A stretch of DNA of 64,000 bases, taken from Candidatus Melainabacteria bacterium. Lineage in GTDB: Bacteria > Cyanobacteriota > Vampirovibrionia > Obscuribacterales > Obscuribacteraceae. The stretch's first letter is position 1, and the number at the start of each line of letters is the position of its first letter. A model generated the notes under the pieces. The model did not search any database and had not been told where the DNA came from. It saw nothing but the letters and a program-made list of their open reading frames with translations. Shown here in pieces: positions 33,793-43,222 of the stretch. The translations under genes and the position numbers were made by a program. The stretch lies in NCBI GenBank assembly GCA_003151275.1, contig PLXC01000159.1, positions 343,998 through 407,997 on the forward strand. Reading direction: 5' to 3'.

Positions 33793-34770
33793 ATGATTGC
33801 GCCTCTACTTTACTCACCTAGATACAACACTGACCTGAGTCGTTTCGGGGTCGACAAACCCTTTGCACTCGACCGCGGCGAACTCGTATTAAAAAAATTG
33901 TCGGAGGAACGAGCCGCTAGTGGTTTGGAAAAAATCGAATACAGAATACCTAAATCCATAGAAGAAGAAGATGTGCGGCTGGTGCACACCGCGGAATACC
34001 TGGATACACTGTCCGAGACTGCGACCTGGCTTGAAATTTTTGAATTCAAAGGCAACGAATATTTCCCCGACAAAGCTGTCGTGCCTCTACCAAGCTTAAT
34101 TGAGGATCTGCGCCTCAAATGCGGTGGCACTAAAGAGGCGGCCATGCTCAGCCTGCAAACCGGGCTGGCGGCAAATTTAGGTGGTGGCTATCATCACGCT
34201 TTTGCCGATCGAGGCCGGGGATATTGCGTGATCAACGATGTCGCTATCGCGATCCGCTCAATGCAAAAACAGAATCTGTTAAAGAAGGTCCTGATCGTCG
34301 ATCTTGACTTTCATCAAGGCGACGGAACGGCAAAAATCTTCAATAACGACGACAGCGTTTTCACCATGTCCGTCCACTCAGATGAGGGCTGGCCGGATGA
34401 GAAACAAGTTAGCGATCTCGATATGCCCGTAAAAGAATCAGAAACGCACCGCTATCAGGAATTTGTCGAACAAGGCGTAAAAGAGTCTCTACGCCGCTTT
34501 GCACCGGATATGGTGCTGTTCATAGCCGGCAGCGATCCCTATGAGAAAGACGTGCTTCCGGGCACAAAATTCATCAAGCTCTCACTTGAGGCTATGAAAG
34601 AAAGAGATTTCTATGTTATAGATACATTTGCGAGCAAGGGTGTTCCTCTTGCCATGGTCTTTGCCGGCGGGTACGGACCGGATGTTTGGGAAGTTCATTA
34701 CTGGGCGACACGCCGCTTACTAGAAAGAGCTGGAATAAGTGTTGGAGATGCAGCCTGCTCGACGAGCTAA
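33793..34770 (+). CDS. Histone-deacetylase-family (arginase/deacetylase fold) protein
   Basis: 325 aa. Bacterial members of this zinc-dependent family deacetylate acetyl-lysine proteins, acetylpolyamines or acetoin-pathway targets. Catalytic set seen: GGYHHAF with His 134 and His 135, zinc ligands Asp 172 and His 174 in DLDFHQGDGT, Asp 248 in AGSDPYEKD, and FAGGYG with Tyr 294. All are intact, so it should be active. No signal peptide. It starts at ATG 33793, which has no ribosome-binding site but a TATACT at -10 spacing (possible leaderless mRNA). Its 3' end overlaps the next gene by 32 bp, implying coupled expression with the DNA methylase. Confidence 0.92.
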   Translation: MIAPLLYSPRYNTDLSRFGVDKPFALDRGELVLKKLSEERAASGLEKIEYRIPKSIEEEDVRLVHTAEYLDTLSETATWLEIFEFKGNEYFPDKAVVPLPSLIEDLRLKCGGTKEAAMLSLQTGLAANLGGGYHHAFADRGRGYCVINDVAIAIRSMQKQNLLKKVLIVDLDFHQGDGTAKIFNNDDSVFTMSVHSDEGWPDEKQVSDLDMPVKESETHRYQEFVEQGVKESLRRFAPDMVLFIAGSDPYEKDVLPGTKFIKLSLEAMKERDFYVIDTFASKGVPLAMVFAGGYGPDVWEVHYWATRRLLERAGISVGDAACSTS

Positions 34771-35614
34771 CGGCACAGGTGTTCGTCAGATCGCACAAAC
34801 ACAACCGGCCACACCCTTTTTAAAATGGGCGGGCGGAAAGTCACAGCTCCTTTCCACATTTAATAAGTTCTATCCGCCGAAATTCAACCGCTACTTCGAA
34901 CCTTTTCTGGGCGGCGGCGCCGTATTTTTCAACTTGGCGGCGCGCAACAAAGGACTTAAAGCGATAATCTCCGATTGCAACGCGGAATTGATCAATTGTT
35001 ATGTGATGCTGCGCGATCAGCCTGAAGCAGTAATCGAAGCGCTTCGCGAACATCGAAACGATATCCACTATTTTTATAAGATCAGAGAGATGGATTGCGA
35101 AGATCTGGACGACGCCGAGAGAGCGGCGCGCATGATCTTTCTGAACAAGACCTGCTTTAACGGGCTTTATCGCGTTAATCGCAAGGGGCAATTTAACGTG
35201 CCCTTTGGGCGCTACAAAAATCCAAAACTTGTGGATCATCAGAACATTGCAGCGGTTAGCAGAGTCCTCGCCGATGCGCAGATAACCTGTCAGCCCTTCG
35301 AACAAGTGGTGGCAAAAGCGCGGCAGGGAGATTTCGTCTATTTGGACCCACCGTATCACCCTCTCAGTAACACTTCGAACTTCACTGGCTATACCAAGGG
35401 ATCCTTCAACTTTACGGATCAAGAGCGCCTCGCCGCAGCATTCAAATCTCTCAGTCAAAAGGGCTGCTACGTAATGCAGAGCAATTCGGATATTGCTGCG
35501 ATTCGGGACCTTTACTCGGGCTTCCGGACCGAAACCGTTCTTGCCAATCGCGCCATCAACTGCAACGGCGAAAAGCGCGGACGCATCAACGAGTTGCTGA
35601 TCCTAAATTTCTAG
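34739..35614 (+). CDS. dam: DNA adenine methylase, Dam/D12 class
   Basis: 291 aa. It transfers methyl from SAM to N6 of adenine, in this class usually at GATC. Order of motifs is alpha-type: FLKWAGGK (27-34), SAM motif EPFLGGGAVF (54-63), catalytic DPPY (203-206). FNVPFGRYKNP and the terminal segment are also Dam-like. The start is uncertain among GTG 34739, ATG 34748 and later codons; the motif region is unaffected. No restriction enzyme gene is adjacent, so it appears to be an orphan methylase. It overlaps the deacetylase gene by 32 bp. GATC clusters elsewhere in the window (683, 15838, 31993) are natural candidate targets. The target site itself is inferred from family. Confidence 0.93.
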   Translation: MLEMQPARRANGTGVRQIAQTQPATPFLKWAGGKSQLLSTFNKFYPPKFNRYFEPFLGGGAVFFNLAARNKGLKAIISDCNAELINCYVMLRDQPEAVIEALREHRNDIHYFYKIREMDCEDLDDAERAARMIFLNKTCFNGLYRVNRKGQFNVPFGRYKNPKLVDHQNIAAVSRVLADAQITCQPFEQVVAKARQGDFVYLDPPYHPLSNTSNFTGYTKGSFNFTDQERLAAAFKSLSQKGCYVMQSNSDIAAIRDLYSGFRTETVLANRAINCNGEKRGRINELLILNF

Positions 35615-35641
35615 TGCTATCGTGACACCGTATTCGGTGCA

Positions 35642-36058
35642 CTAAATCACCGTCAAATGGACGCTGTGTCCGCCAGTTTCGTAGGCAGAATGCGTCGCGC
35701 GGTGTACTGTTCCATGACGCATGGCACCATGATAGGCATGTCTTACTGCGTGGCTTTGCGCACGAGGAACGGGCACTGAATATGTCTCGAAAGATGCGGT
35801 TTGATAAGCGCGTCTCGTTCCGCGCCCGGCTGGTCCAATAGTCGTTACACTGCTGGACTCGCGACGCAGGTCTTTTTCCTTGCCTGCTTTCCAAACGTAA
35901 TAGCGTTGCCAAAGGGCTGCCATCTCATGCTTTGTGACTTTATAGTCAGCTGTATGGTACGCATGACGCGAAGACGCGGCAGTGTTCATATCCTGATTAG
36001 CAATGTCCAACATACTTACCCGCAGAAGCCGCCCACTCATATCGTGGGCGTGAGCCAA
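35642..36058 (-). CDS. Hypothetical His/Arg/Ala-rich protein
   Basis: Up to 138 aa, basic and rich in His, Tyr, Arg and Ala, with no known motif. It is convergent with dam, 27 bp apart. Several internal ATGs are possible (for example 36013 or the one opening MNTAASSRH), and no strong ribosome site marks any. It is plausible because the frame is closed by no stops and composition is protein-like, but it could be spurious. Confidence 0.45.
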   Translation of the reverse strand: MAHAHDMSGRLLRVSMLDIANQDMNTAASSRHAYHTADYKVTKHEMAALWQRYYVWKAGKEKDLRRESSSVTTIGPAGRGTRRAYQTASFETYSVPVPRAQSHAVRHAYHGAMRHGTVHRATHSAYETGGHSVHLTVI

Positions 36059-36350
36059 CTCAAGATATCATACCGTGCCATTTGTTCATCTTTACGTTCG
36101 ATTCCTATATAAAACTATCTGCTTTCTTAATTCGGTACCTTAAACTGAATCCAGCACCCGTTGGCGTGCCTGTTTAGCTCGCGTCCAGTTGCCTCATCTA
36201 TATTACATCTCACGGTTGAGGACGAGGTGAGCGTGCTACTAGATGGCTGACTAAGAAAGGACGTCGGTTATGGAGACTTTTACACCGGTTGCAATGATTT
36301 CCAATGACGTGTTTTTGCATTACATTGTCTTTGCGCACTGAGGAAAGAGA

Positions 36351-37799
36351 TTGTTTAAATTGGACTTCCCTCTCGATCGAAGTGGATCGGAAACACTCGA
36401 CCGGCAGCTGTATAACCACATGCGGCAGTCCATTTTGGCCGGCAGTATGAAGCCAGGGGAAAAGGTAGCTTCGACGCGAGAGCTTGCGGACTCGCTAGGA
36501 GTGTCCCGATCAACGGTAGTGGATGCGTACAAGCAATTAATTGCCGAGGGTTTTCTTGACGCAAGAGCCAAGTCGAGCACGTTTGTCTGTCTGGAATTAC
36601 CTGAGACCAATCGAAGCACTATGCCCTCGAAATTTACAGGGAAGCTGACAGAGTTGGGCAAAAGATTGCTAAAGATGGAGTTTGCCGAAGCCGAGCCAGA
36701 ACAGCTTGAGATTCCATTCTATTCATGGCGCACTTCTTTTGAAGACTTACCTTTAGAGCAGTGGACAAAAACCTTGTGGCGCCGCTATCGAGTCGGTGAG
36801 CAAAATCTGTTGGACTGGGCACCACGAGCAGGTTCGATGCGCTTGCGCAAGACGCTCGCTGAGATGGTGAAACAAACGCGCGGTATTGAATGTGAGCCAG
36901 AGCAAATAATTACTACCTTAGGATATGTGCAGGCGCTGGATTTGGTGGCGCGATTGTTCATTTCCAAAGGCGATCGAGTGGCGGTGGAAGATCCATGCTT
37001 TCCGGAGACTCGCGTTGCCTTAGCCGCTCACGGTGCCGATCTGATTCCGATCAATGTCGACGAGTCTGGTTTGGTCGTGGAACAGCTGGCGGGTCGCTCA
37101 AAGCAAGATATCAAATTGGTTTGTTTGACGCCGTCGCATCAATTCCCAACCGGCGCGGTTCTGCCGATGGCGAGACGGTTGGAATTGTTGGATTGGTCGC
37201 GCAAAACAGGTGCGCTAATTCTCGAGGATGACTACGACAGCGAGTTCAGGTATGTTGGCCAGCCGATTCCAGCGCTTGCCGGTCTGGATAAAAACAATAA
37301 TGTCATTTACGTTGGCAGTTTTAGCAAAGTGCTGTACACCTCATTTGGTCTGGGATACATGGTTGTTCCAAAAAACCTGAGCGAGCTTTTTGAAAACGTG
37401 CGTCGGCTGACCGATCCCTTGCCCACGCAAATGCAAGAGGCGCTGGCAGACTTTATCGAAGAAGGTCATTTGAAGCGCCATATCAAGCACATGCGACCAA
37501 TTTATGATGAACGCCGATCAGCATTAATCCACAGTTTAAAACAGCATCTCGAACATCGTGTCACCATATATGGTGACAACGCGGGACTGCACGTTATGGC
37601 CAGAATCAAATCAGTAATTCCTGATCAAATCTTGATCGGACGTTGCGCAAAAGCTGGGGTGGGATTACTTTCCACATCTGCAAGCTACCTTGGACAGGCG
37701 CCGCGAGGGGAATTCATTTTTGGTTATGGCAACTTAACACCGGAAGAAATTCGCGAGGGAATTCGTCGTCTGGCAGCTTTAATCCATCACACCGACTGA
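36351..37799 (+). CDS. MocR/PdxR-type transcription regulator (GntR wHTH plus aminotransferase domain)
   Basis: 482 aa. TTG start with GAGGAAAGA immediately upstream. Residues about 12-80 form a GntR winged helix (QLYNHMRQSILAG, VASTRELADSLGVSRSTVV). From about 130 the protein is a fold-type I aminotransferase-like domain: LEDDYDSEFRY near 290, and SFSKVLYTSFGLGYMVVP with the PLP-binding Lys 326. MocR proteins bind PLP and control B6 synthesis or amine/amino-acid genes. No pdxST or GabT is adjacent, so the target is unknown. A perfect GTCACC-ATATAT-GGTGAC palindrome at 37560-37577 falls inside this coding sequence. Confidence 0.92.
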   Translation: MFKLDFPLDRSGSETLDRQLYNHMRQSILAGSMKPGEKVASTRELADSLGVSRSTVVDAYKQLIAEGFLDARAKSSTFVCLELPETNRSTMPSKFTGKLTELGKRLLKMEFAEAEPEQLEIPFYSWRTSFEDLPLEQWTKTLWRRYRVGEQNLLDWAPRAGSMRLRKTLAEMVKQTRGIECEPEQIITTLGYVQALDLVARLFISKGDRVAVEDPCFPETRVALAAHGADLIPINVDESGLVVEQLAGRSKQDIKLVCLTPSHQFPTGAVLPMARRLELLDWSRKTGALILEDDYDSEFRYVGQPIPALAGLDKNNNVIYVGSFSKVLYTSFGLGYMVVPKNLSELFENVRRLTDPLPTQMQEALADFIEEGHLKRHIKHMRPIYDERRSALIHSLKQHLEHRVTIYGDNAGLHVMARIKSVIPDQILIGRCAKAGVGLLSTSASYLGQAPRGEFIFGYGNLTPEEIREGIRRLAALIHHTD

Positions 37800-38014
37800 C
37801 CTCCACTAGGCTATGCTGCAGGAGTACAAGCAGCTCTCCGAGAGGTCTTTCGGGACTACTAATACGGATTCAATAAACCTCTGAGCTGGCGTGTACGATG
37901 TTAGTGCTGCTTCCCTCTTACAGCTGTTGGAGCGAATTCAATCACTCCGCTCCCAGTCGGCGAAGGCGCCCGGTGCTAAATTAAGAGCTACTATATTGCT
38001 GACTAGAAAAAGAC

Positions 38015-38053
38015 AAAAAAGTTACGCAGTGGGCATTAAGCTCACGGCGTAAC
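38015..38053 (-). terminator. Rho-independent terminator for 38213-40237
   Basis: Minus strand: GTTACGC-c-GTGAGC, loop, CCCAC-t-GCGTAAC (38053-38021), followed at once by TTTTTT. It is a strong canonical terminator, 160 bp past the stop. Confidence 0.85.
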
Positions 38054-38098
38054 CAAAAACCTGGACTTGGTTTTTCTAAGTCTTATTGTGAAAAGTCA

Positions 38099-38116
38099 CG
38101 CACCAAATGCGGTGCG
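38099..38116. promoter_or_regulatory. GGCACC-type palindrome
   Basis: CGCACC-AAATGC-GGTGCG, perfect 6-bp arms with central AT. It lies in the 3' flank of the minus-strand gene. Confidence 0.45.
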
Positions 38117-38212
38117 AAGCTTCGTTGCAGACAAGCGACACGCAGAGCGAGTCCAACAGCCGGAGCCGAAGGACTCGCCCTTTGTGCAAGAGACGACGAG
38201 TCTCTCTTTCGC

Positions 38213-40237
38213 TTACGGAGTCGTGCAGGGATCCTTCGGCGCCCCAGCATCCGGAACTTCCGTCACGTCAGGCACCAGATTGGTGTGGTCCTTGCCGCAG
38301 CCGCATTCGGCTTCGGAAGAGCCAGGCACGAGCTCAGTTGCCGCCAGACGCTCGCGAACGGTGTCCAGCATCTTGAGCGCGTTCTTCTCGACCCGAGCGA
38401 TCGAGTCTTCGACGCGCTGTCCACCTTCGCTCAGGCCCCAGTAGGCCATGGTGGCAGCGGCAGCGACGTAGGTGGCGTAGAAGTCACCCATATCGTCCGG
38501 AACCACCGCGTTGCCGGCCATCAGGTTCTGCGCGAGCACATCAACCTTGGCCTGACGAGCAGGATTCCAGTTGATCAAGTCGCTCGTGGCCAGGCCGCCA
38601 AGCGAAGCGAGCTTCGTGCGGATCAGCGTCTTCGCCACGATCGGTGCGACCTGCTTGAGGTCAGACATGGCGATTTTGATCACCGACTTGCTCTTGCCCT
38701 CCTCGTCTTCCCAGGTGATGAACTGCGGAAGCGGCAGCCCGACAGCCTGGTCAGCGAGTGCACGGCACTGCTCGGCCTCTTCGGGGAAACCGATCTCGTC
38801 GAGAGCGGCAGCCACGATGTAGGCGCGAATGTAGTCCGGCGGATGCGGCAGGAAGTGCGGGCGCCCGTCATTGCTCAGCTCGTAGAACGAGCCGGCGCGC
38901 AGGAGCTGGTCGCCTTCCTTGGCCGCGAAGATGCTGCGTCCACGCGAGTTGAAGGCGCAGAACGTCATCACCATGTTGTAGAGGAACGCCGGTCCCACCG
39001 ACAACACACCGCCCGAGATGTCGGCATCGACCTCACCAATAGTCTCGGCGAAGAGCTGCGCGATCAGCTGGATGGGCTCGTACTTGAACTTGCCCACCTG
39101 AACCTTCTCGGTGACGAACTTGAAGCGCTTTGCCTGGAACTCGCTGACGATGTCGTTGACGACCGCCTCGGTCAGTTCGCCAGCCAAGCCCTTGATGTCG
39201 GCGAAGATGTCGTGCCGGAACTCGTGGGTGTAGAGCACGAGCATGAGCGAGATCATGTCACGCTCGTCGTGCGGCACCTCGATTGCGTGGGCCTTGATCG
39301 GACCCTTGCTGCCCGGCAGAGTCGACGGACCCTGAGGGCTGAAGCGGGCCACGAAGACGCTGCCGACCTGGAAGATCTTGCTCTCCAGCTTCGGGCGACA
39401 CTTGGTGCCCTTCTCGCACTTGCCGTCCAGGTCGCCTGTCTCGAACAGCATGAACGCCTGCTCGACAACGAAAGTGACAGCCTGGAGCTGCTTGTAGAGT
39501 CCGTCACGCAGCTGACCGAAGGCATCGGTCCAGATGCGCAGCACCGTCAGAATCTCCGCCAACTCGTCGTCGAGCGTGTCGACGGCGGCGTTGAGCAGCT
39601 TCTGAGCCGGCACCTTGGGGTTCTGCCCAGCCAGCACCGAAAGGACGCGCGGAAGCGCCTCACGGTAAAGGGCACGCAGCTGCCCGAGCTGACCACCGAG
39701 GCTCATGATCGCCGGGCGATACTTGGCCTCCATGTTCTGACCAGCCCAGTTGACGGCGCCGGCGAGAGGGTCGAAGCGGTCAGCGATGATCGCGTCAAAG
39801 CGACCACGGTAGAGGACCTGACGCACGCCCTCGGAAGCCACCCAGAGCGTCGGGCCGAGACCCTTGCCTGCCTGCTTCTCGATCGGCATCTGGGGAACCA
39901 GCCCGGCGGAAATGGGAATGCCGTTGACGGGCAGACCGGCGATGATGCCTTCCTTAGCGTTGCCGAGCGACACACGGACGGGCGGCAGTCCGTAGTCCTT
40001 GCGCTTGAGCGACTCGGCCTGGTCGTCGGTGGCTTCGTCCTGCAGCCCCGAAGTGTCCTTCGACAGCCGCGTCAGAGCGTTGATCACCAACGTCTCGACA
40101 TCGGGGAAGTTGAAGTTGCTGTCACCGTAGCCCGGCAGGACGACGATGTGGTTGCAACCCCCATGCTGACGATGCGGCGTGGCATTGCTGCCCACAACCG
40201 GAATGTTGTTCAGTTTGATTCTTGTTCGCTTGGCCAT
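38213..40237 (-). CDS. Uncharacterised 674-aa protein with HEFRH zinc-site candidate
   Basis: A 674-aa protein without signal peptide or membrane helix. At 338-342 it has HEFRH, which fits the HExxH zinc-peptidase signature, in a predicted helix (LVLYTHEFRHDIFADIKG). A conserved-looking acidic segment (ETIGEVDADISGG) lies about 60 residues later and could give the third ligand. A metal-binding CGCGKDH lies near the C-terminus. The large N-terminal part is unlike any peptidase I know. Its neighbours include M4 and M1 metallopeptidases, which supports but does not prove a proteolytic role. Codons are G/C-ending. The leader has a GGGTGC/GCACCC palindrome (40319-40336). Confidence 0.8.
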   Translation of the reverse strand: MAKRTRIKLNNIPVVGSNATPHRQHGGCNHIVVLPGYGDSNFNFPDVETLVINALTRLSKDTSGLQDEATDDQAESLKRKDYGLPPVRVSLGNAKEGIIAGLPVNGIPISAGLVPQMPIEKQAGKGLGPTLWVASEGVRQVLYRGRFDAIIADRFDPLAGAVNWAGQNMEAKYRPAIMSLGGQLGQLRALYREALPRVLSVLAGQNPKVPAQKLLNAAVDTLDDELAEILTVLRIWTDAFGQLRDGLYKQLQAVTFVVEQAFMLFETGDLDGKCEKGTKCRPKLESKIFQVGSVFVARFSPQGPSTLPGSKGPIKAHAIEVPHDERDMISLMLVLYTHEFRHDIFADIKGLAGELTEAVVNDIVSEFQAKRFKFVTEKVQVGKFKYEPIQLIAQLFAETIGEVDADISGGVLSVGPAFLYNMVMTFCAFNSRGRSIFAAKEGDQLLRAGSFYELSNDGRPHFLPHPPDYIRAYIVAAALDEIGFPEEAEQCRALADQAVGLPLPQFITWEDEEGKSKSVIKIAMSDLKQVAPIVAKTLIRTKLASLGGLATSDLINWNPARQAKVDVLAQNLMAGNAVVPDDMGDFYATYVAAAATMAYWGLSEGGQRVEDSIARVEKNALKMLDTVRERLAATELVPGSSEAECGCGKDHTNLVPDVTEVPDAGAPKDPCTTP

Positions 40238-40318
40238 AATATTAGGCTCTCCTTCTTCGAGAGTGTGCGCAGCACTGCACCGCCTTGTTAGACAGGCAGC
40301 AGCGGCGTGGAACGGAAC

Positions 40319-40336
40319 GGGTGCTAGATTGCACCC
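40319..40336 (-). promoter_or_regulatory. Palindrome in leader of 38213-40237
   Basis: GGGTGC-TAGATT-GCACCC. It has the same arm sequence as the GGCACC family but inverted arm order (GGTGC first). It lies about 80 bp upstream of the start. Confidence 0.4.
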
Positions 40337-40402
40337 CGAGAAACGCAGCCAAAGCCGGAACGAGCGGTGTTGCCACCACCCATTCCGGTCCGGGAGAGAA
40401 AG

Positions 40403-40765
40403 TTACTGCTGCGAGGCAGCCGGATACGGGCTGTAGCGGTCACCGCTGGGCACATGGAGCACGAGAGCGCGCCCATCGATGGCATCAGCGGTGGTATCAA
40501 AGCGCTGGGCATCGGCGGCCGCTTGGTCCCACGTCTTGTAGGGCGCTGCGGGCAGCTCGTTGCTCGGCGTGTCGAAACGGAAATCGGAGCCGTGCTTGCT
40601 GTAGAGCACGACGAACTCACGCCGCGGCTGGGGCAGCGAGCGCTGACCGGTGACGACGCGGCGATTGCTTGGCGTGGTCAAGGCCTTGACGAACAGGAAA
40701 CCGAGGACGCTGGCGGCACCGAGTACCAACAGGTCCGTACCTCTGTCGCGATTATTGCTTCTCAT
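40403..40765 (-). CDS. Small membrane-anchored hypothetical protein
   Basis: 120 aa with AGGAGT ahead of the ATG. An N-terminal helix (LLVLGAASVLGFLFVKAL) anchors a soluble ~90-residue tail (RREFVVLYSKHGSDF, KTWDQAAADAQRFD), which recalls a small alpha/beta domain. It sits upstream of the HEFRH gene and downstream of the acyl-CoA dehydrogenase on the same strand, so cotranscription is possible. Function unknown. Confidence 0.75.
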   Translation of the reverse strand: MRSNNRDRGTDLLVLGAASVLGFLFVKALTTPSNRRVVTGQRSLPQPRREFVVLYSKHGSDFRFDTPSNELPAAPYKTWDQAAADAQRFDTTADAIDGRALVLHVPSGDRYSPYPAASQQ

Positions 40766-40948
40766 AAAAGACTCCTGGCATGGTTAGGTCGATGTGAATC
40801 GACATGATTTCGCCTGGGAAACCCAGACAAAGTTGGAAGCTAAACCAATCAGCAATTGCTGGCGGAGAAGCCTGGAGCCTTGCCTTCGCAAGACAGACAA
40901 GCTCCTCCCACCAGCAAAAGCCAATCAGAAACTTGGCAAGCGCAGCGA

Positions 40949-42928
40949 TTACTTATCGCTGTACTTGCGCAGGATCTCAGCCTGGGGCACGCCCGCCAGC
41001 TGAGTGAACTTGCCGTCTGTGACCAACCGAGCCAGCTTGGTGCAGGCGCGGAAGTAGCCGTCGTCGGGGAGACCGCCGACAAGCTGCATGGTCAGGTCAC
41101 GGCAGAGCACGTCGGCGGCCAGGATGGTCGTCTCGTCGCCCTTCTCGGTCGCATACTGGCAGGCTGCCAGCATCGTCACGGTGCGCTGCACCGCCATCGA
41201 CAGCTGCACCATCATCAACTGACGGTCAGCCAGCGCCACCTGGTACTTGAGCATGGCGCGCTCAATGCGCTTGGCCAGGCGCGTGAAGTTCTTCAGAGCG
41301 AACTTCGCATGCCCACGCAGCTTCGGATTGACCTCAGAGACGCTCTGGAAGTCGCCGAAACGCGTTTCGGTGCGCAGCACCCAGCCGAGCATCGGCATGG
41401 AAGCACGCACCAGGCGCAGGAGGTTCCTCGGCTTGAGGAGCTTGCCCACCTGAGCCATCGTCTTGGCACCGCGGAACTTGAGCAGGTACTTCATCTCGAC
41501 GCCGGCAGCGGACATGGCAGCCATCACAGGTCCCATGTAGCTGTTACCCGGGTCTTTGATCAAGCCCTTGAAGAAGGCCATGGCCAGAACTTCGCCCTCG
41601 CCCTCGTAGATCATCGGCGCCATCAGGTCATGAAGGTTGTCACCGACGATGCTGCCCTTGAGCAGTGAGCGACCGCCGAGCGTCTTGAGGGCGTCCTCGA
41701 TGGCCACCTCCTTGAGCGACTCGGAGCCGAACACCTTGGCGATGATGCACTCGAGCTCGCCACGGTAGCCCTGGTCGAGCAGCGAAGAGCACCATGCCAC
41801 CAGCGCGTCCGCACCGACGATACGCGACGCCGTGTGAGCGACGCGACGCTGCACGAGCTCACGGTTGCCGATCTTGTCGCCGTAGGTCTTGCGGTAGTCC
41901 GCCCACGGCAGCATGGCCGCAAGCAGAGTGCGCATCACGCCGGAAGCGTTGGCGCACAGCGCGATCCGACCGCGGTTGAGCCCGTGGTAGGCAACGGTCA
42001 GACCGTCACCGACCGGCGGAACCAACAGGTTTTCCTTCGGCACGCGCAGGTTGTTGAAAACAATGCCGTAGTTGTAGATGTGACGCACGGCATGGATTTC
42101 GTACTTGTCGAGCTGGAAGTGCTCGTTCTCTTCGCCCGGCAGGTCAACGATGAGAACGGCATGCTTGCCGTCGATCATCGCTACCAGACCGATGGTGCGG
42201 CCGGGACGAATGTTCGAGATGAAGAGCTTGCGCCCGTTCACCACGTAGTCGTTACCGTCGAGCACGGCAGTGGTGCGCAGCTGCGTCAGATCGGACCCAG
42301 CGTTGGGCTCGGTCAGAGCGAAGGCGGAGAGCGCCTCGCCTGAAGCGAGCTTGGGCAGGAACCGCTTCTTCTGGTCGTCGGTGCCAAACCCGATCAGGGG
42401 GTCGACAGCGCCGATGCAGCCGTGAATGGAAGCCAAACCGGCCGTGGTGGCATCGCCTTTGGCGGCCATCTCGGTGATGAATGGCATGAAGTCGGAGAGC
42501 AGGACGCCCTGTCCACCGAACTCAGGGTCGATCAGCAGACCAAAGTAGCCTGCCGCGGAGAGGTCGGCGATGGTGGCATCGGAGATCTTCTCCTTCTCAT
42601 CGAACAGAGTGCCGTTTGCCTCGTGGGCAGCGACGATGTCGATGCAGTTGGCCATCACCGCGAGATACTCGGGCTTGGCAGCGAAACCTTCCGGCCGAGC
42701 CATCGGCGCGAACAGGCTGAGCGGAGAGTGACCGAAGACGCCTTTGGCGACCGGGCTCTCCGAAGTGCGGAAACGCTGAGCGAGGGTCTCTTCGAAGACC
42801 TCATCGGCACGGTCGATGGTGCCGACTGCGTCGACCTCCACTTTGCCCTTGCCGCTTTGACGCAAAACTTCTTCCGCGAGATTGGTGTCAGAAGCCGGGT
42901 CCGGCTTCGTATTCTTCTTGGGGTTCAT
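40949..42928 (-). CDS. Acyl-CoA dehydrogenase family protein
   Basis: 659 aa, starting at ATG 42928 with AGGAGT upstream; the frame to 43120 adds 64 improbable residues. Acyl-CoA dehydrogenases oxidise acyl-CoA with FAD and pass electrons to ETF. Seen: the FAD/substrate motif ALTEPNAGSD, VNGRKLFISN, a Y-E-G-E-G-E segment where the catalytic Glu lies in many classes (YEGxxE), and a long C-terminal helical extension of about 170 residues beyond the usual ~390-aa core, as in the VLCAD/ACAD9 or FadE types. The N-terminal ~75 residues are polar and disordered. Substrate chain length cannot be judged. A degenerate GGCACC-type palindrome lies in the leader (43072-43089). Confidence 0.93.
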   Translation of the reverse strand: MNPKKNTKPDPASDTNLAEEVLRQSGKGKVEVDAVGTIDRADEVFEETLAQRFRTSESPVAKGVFGHSPLSLFAPMARPEGFAAKPEYLAVMANCIDIVAAHEANGTLFDEKEKISDATIADLSAAGYFGLLIDPEFGGQGVLLSDFMPFITEMAAKGDATTAGLASIHGCIGAVDPLIGFGTDDQKKRFLPKLASGEALSAFALTEPNAGSDLTQLRTTAVLDGNDYVVNGRKLFISNIRPGRTIGLVAMIDGKHAVLIVDLPGEENEHFQLDKYEIHAVRHIYNYGIVFNNLRVPKENLLVPPVGDGLTVAYHGLNRGRIALCANASGVMRTLLAAMLPWADYRKTYGDKIGNRELVQRRVAHTASRIVGADALVAWCSSLLDQGYRGELECIIAKVFGSESLKEVAIEDALKTLGGRSLLKGSIVGDNLHDLMAPMIYEGEGEVLAMAFFKGLIKDPGNSYMGPVMAAMSAAGVEMKYLLKFRGAKTMAQVGKLLKPRNLLRLVRASMPMLGWVLRTETRFGDFQSVSEVNPKLRGHAKFALKNFTRLAKRIERAMLKYQVALADRQLMMVQLSMAVQRTVTMLAACQYATEKGDETTILAADVLCRDLTMQLVGGLPDDGYFRACTKLARLVTDGKFTQLAGVPQAEILRKYSDK

Positions 42929-43071
42929 GATGGAACTCCTATTTCTCGACCAATTTATTGGTCGGATAGATTTGGATGCACTGCTGAAGGCAACGCATCG
43001 TACAGAACGATCCGTGACCAACCGGAAGCGACGAGCCTCAGGTTGGCTTGAAAAATTCGAGCGATTTGCAC

Positions 43072-43089
43072 GCCACCACATGTAGTGAC
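43072..43089 (-). promoter_or_regulatory. Degenerate GGCACC-type palindrome
   Basis: GCCACC-ACATGT-AGTGAC, central AT with arms partly matched. It lies about 145 bp upstream of the acyl-CoA dehydrogenase start. Weaker than the other family members. Confidence 0.3.
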
Positions 43090-43222
43090 AGCGGCAATAA
43101 ACAAAAACTATTTCCGGCAAGAAACAGCCGAAATTGGGTTGGCTGAGGTTTAATCCGAGAACAGCTTATGCAGCTGCTCGGCACCCAGCCAACCAAGTTT
43201 CAGAATAGGCAAACGTCGGCGA

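Larger units (their letters stand above)
37800..38212. other. 413-bp gene-free region between convergent genes
   Basis: No gene recognised. It contains the minus-strand terminator at 38015-38053, a further AAAAACC/GGTTTTT hairpin (38055-38076), and a GGCACC-type palindrome CGCACC-AAATGC-GGTGCG (38099-38116). Confidence 0.55.
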
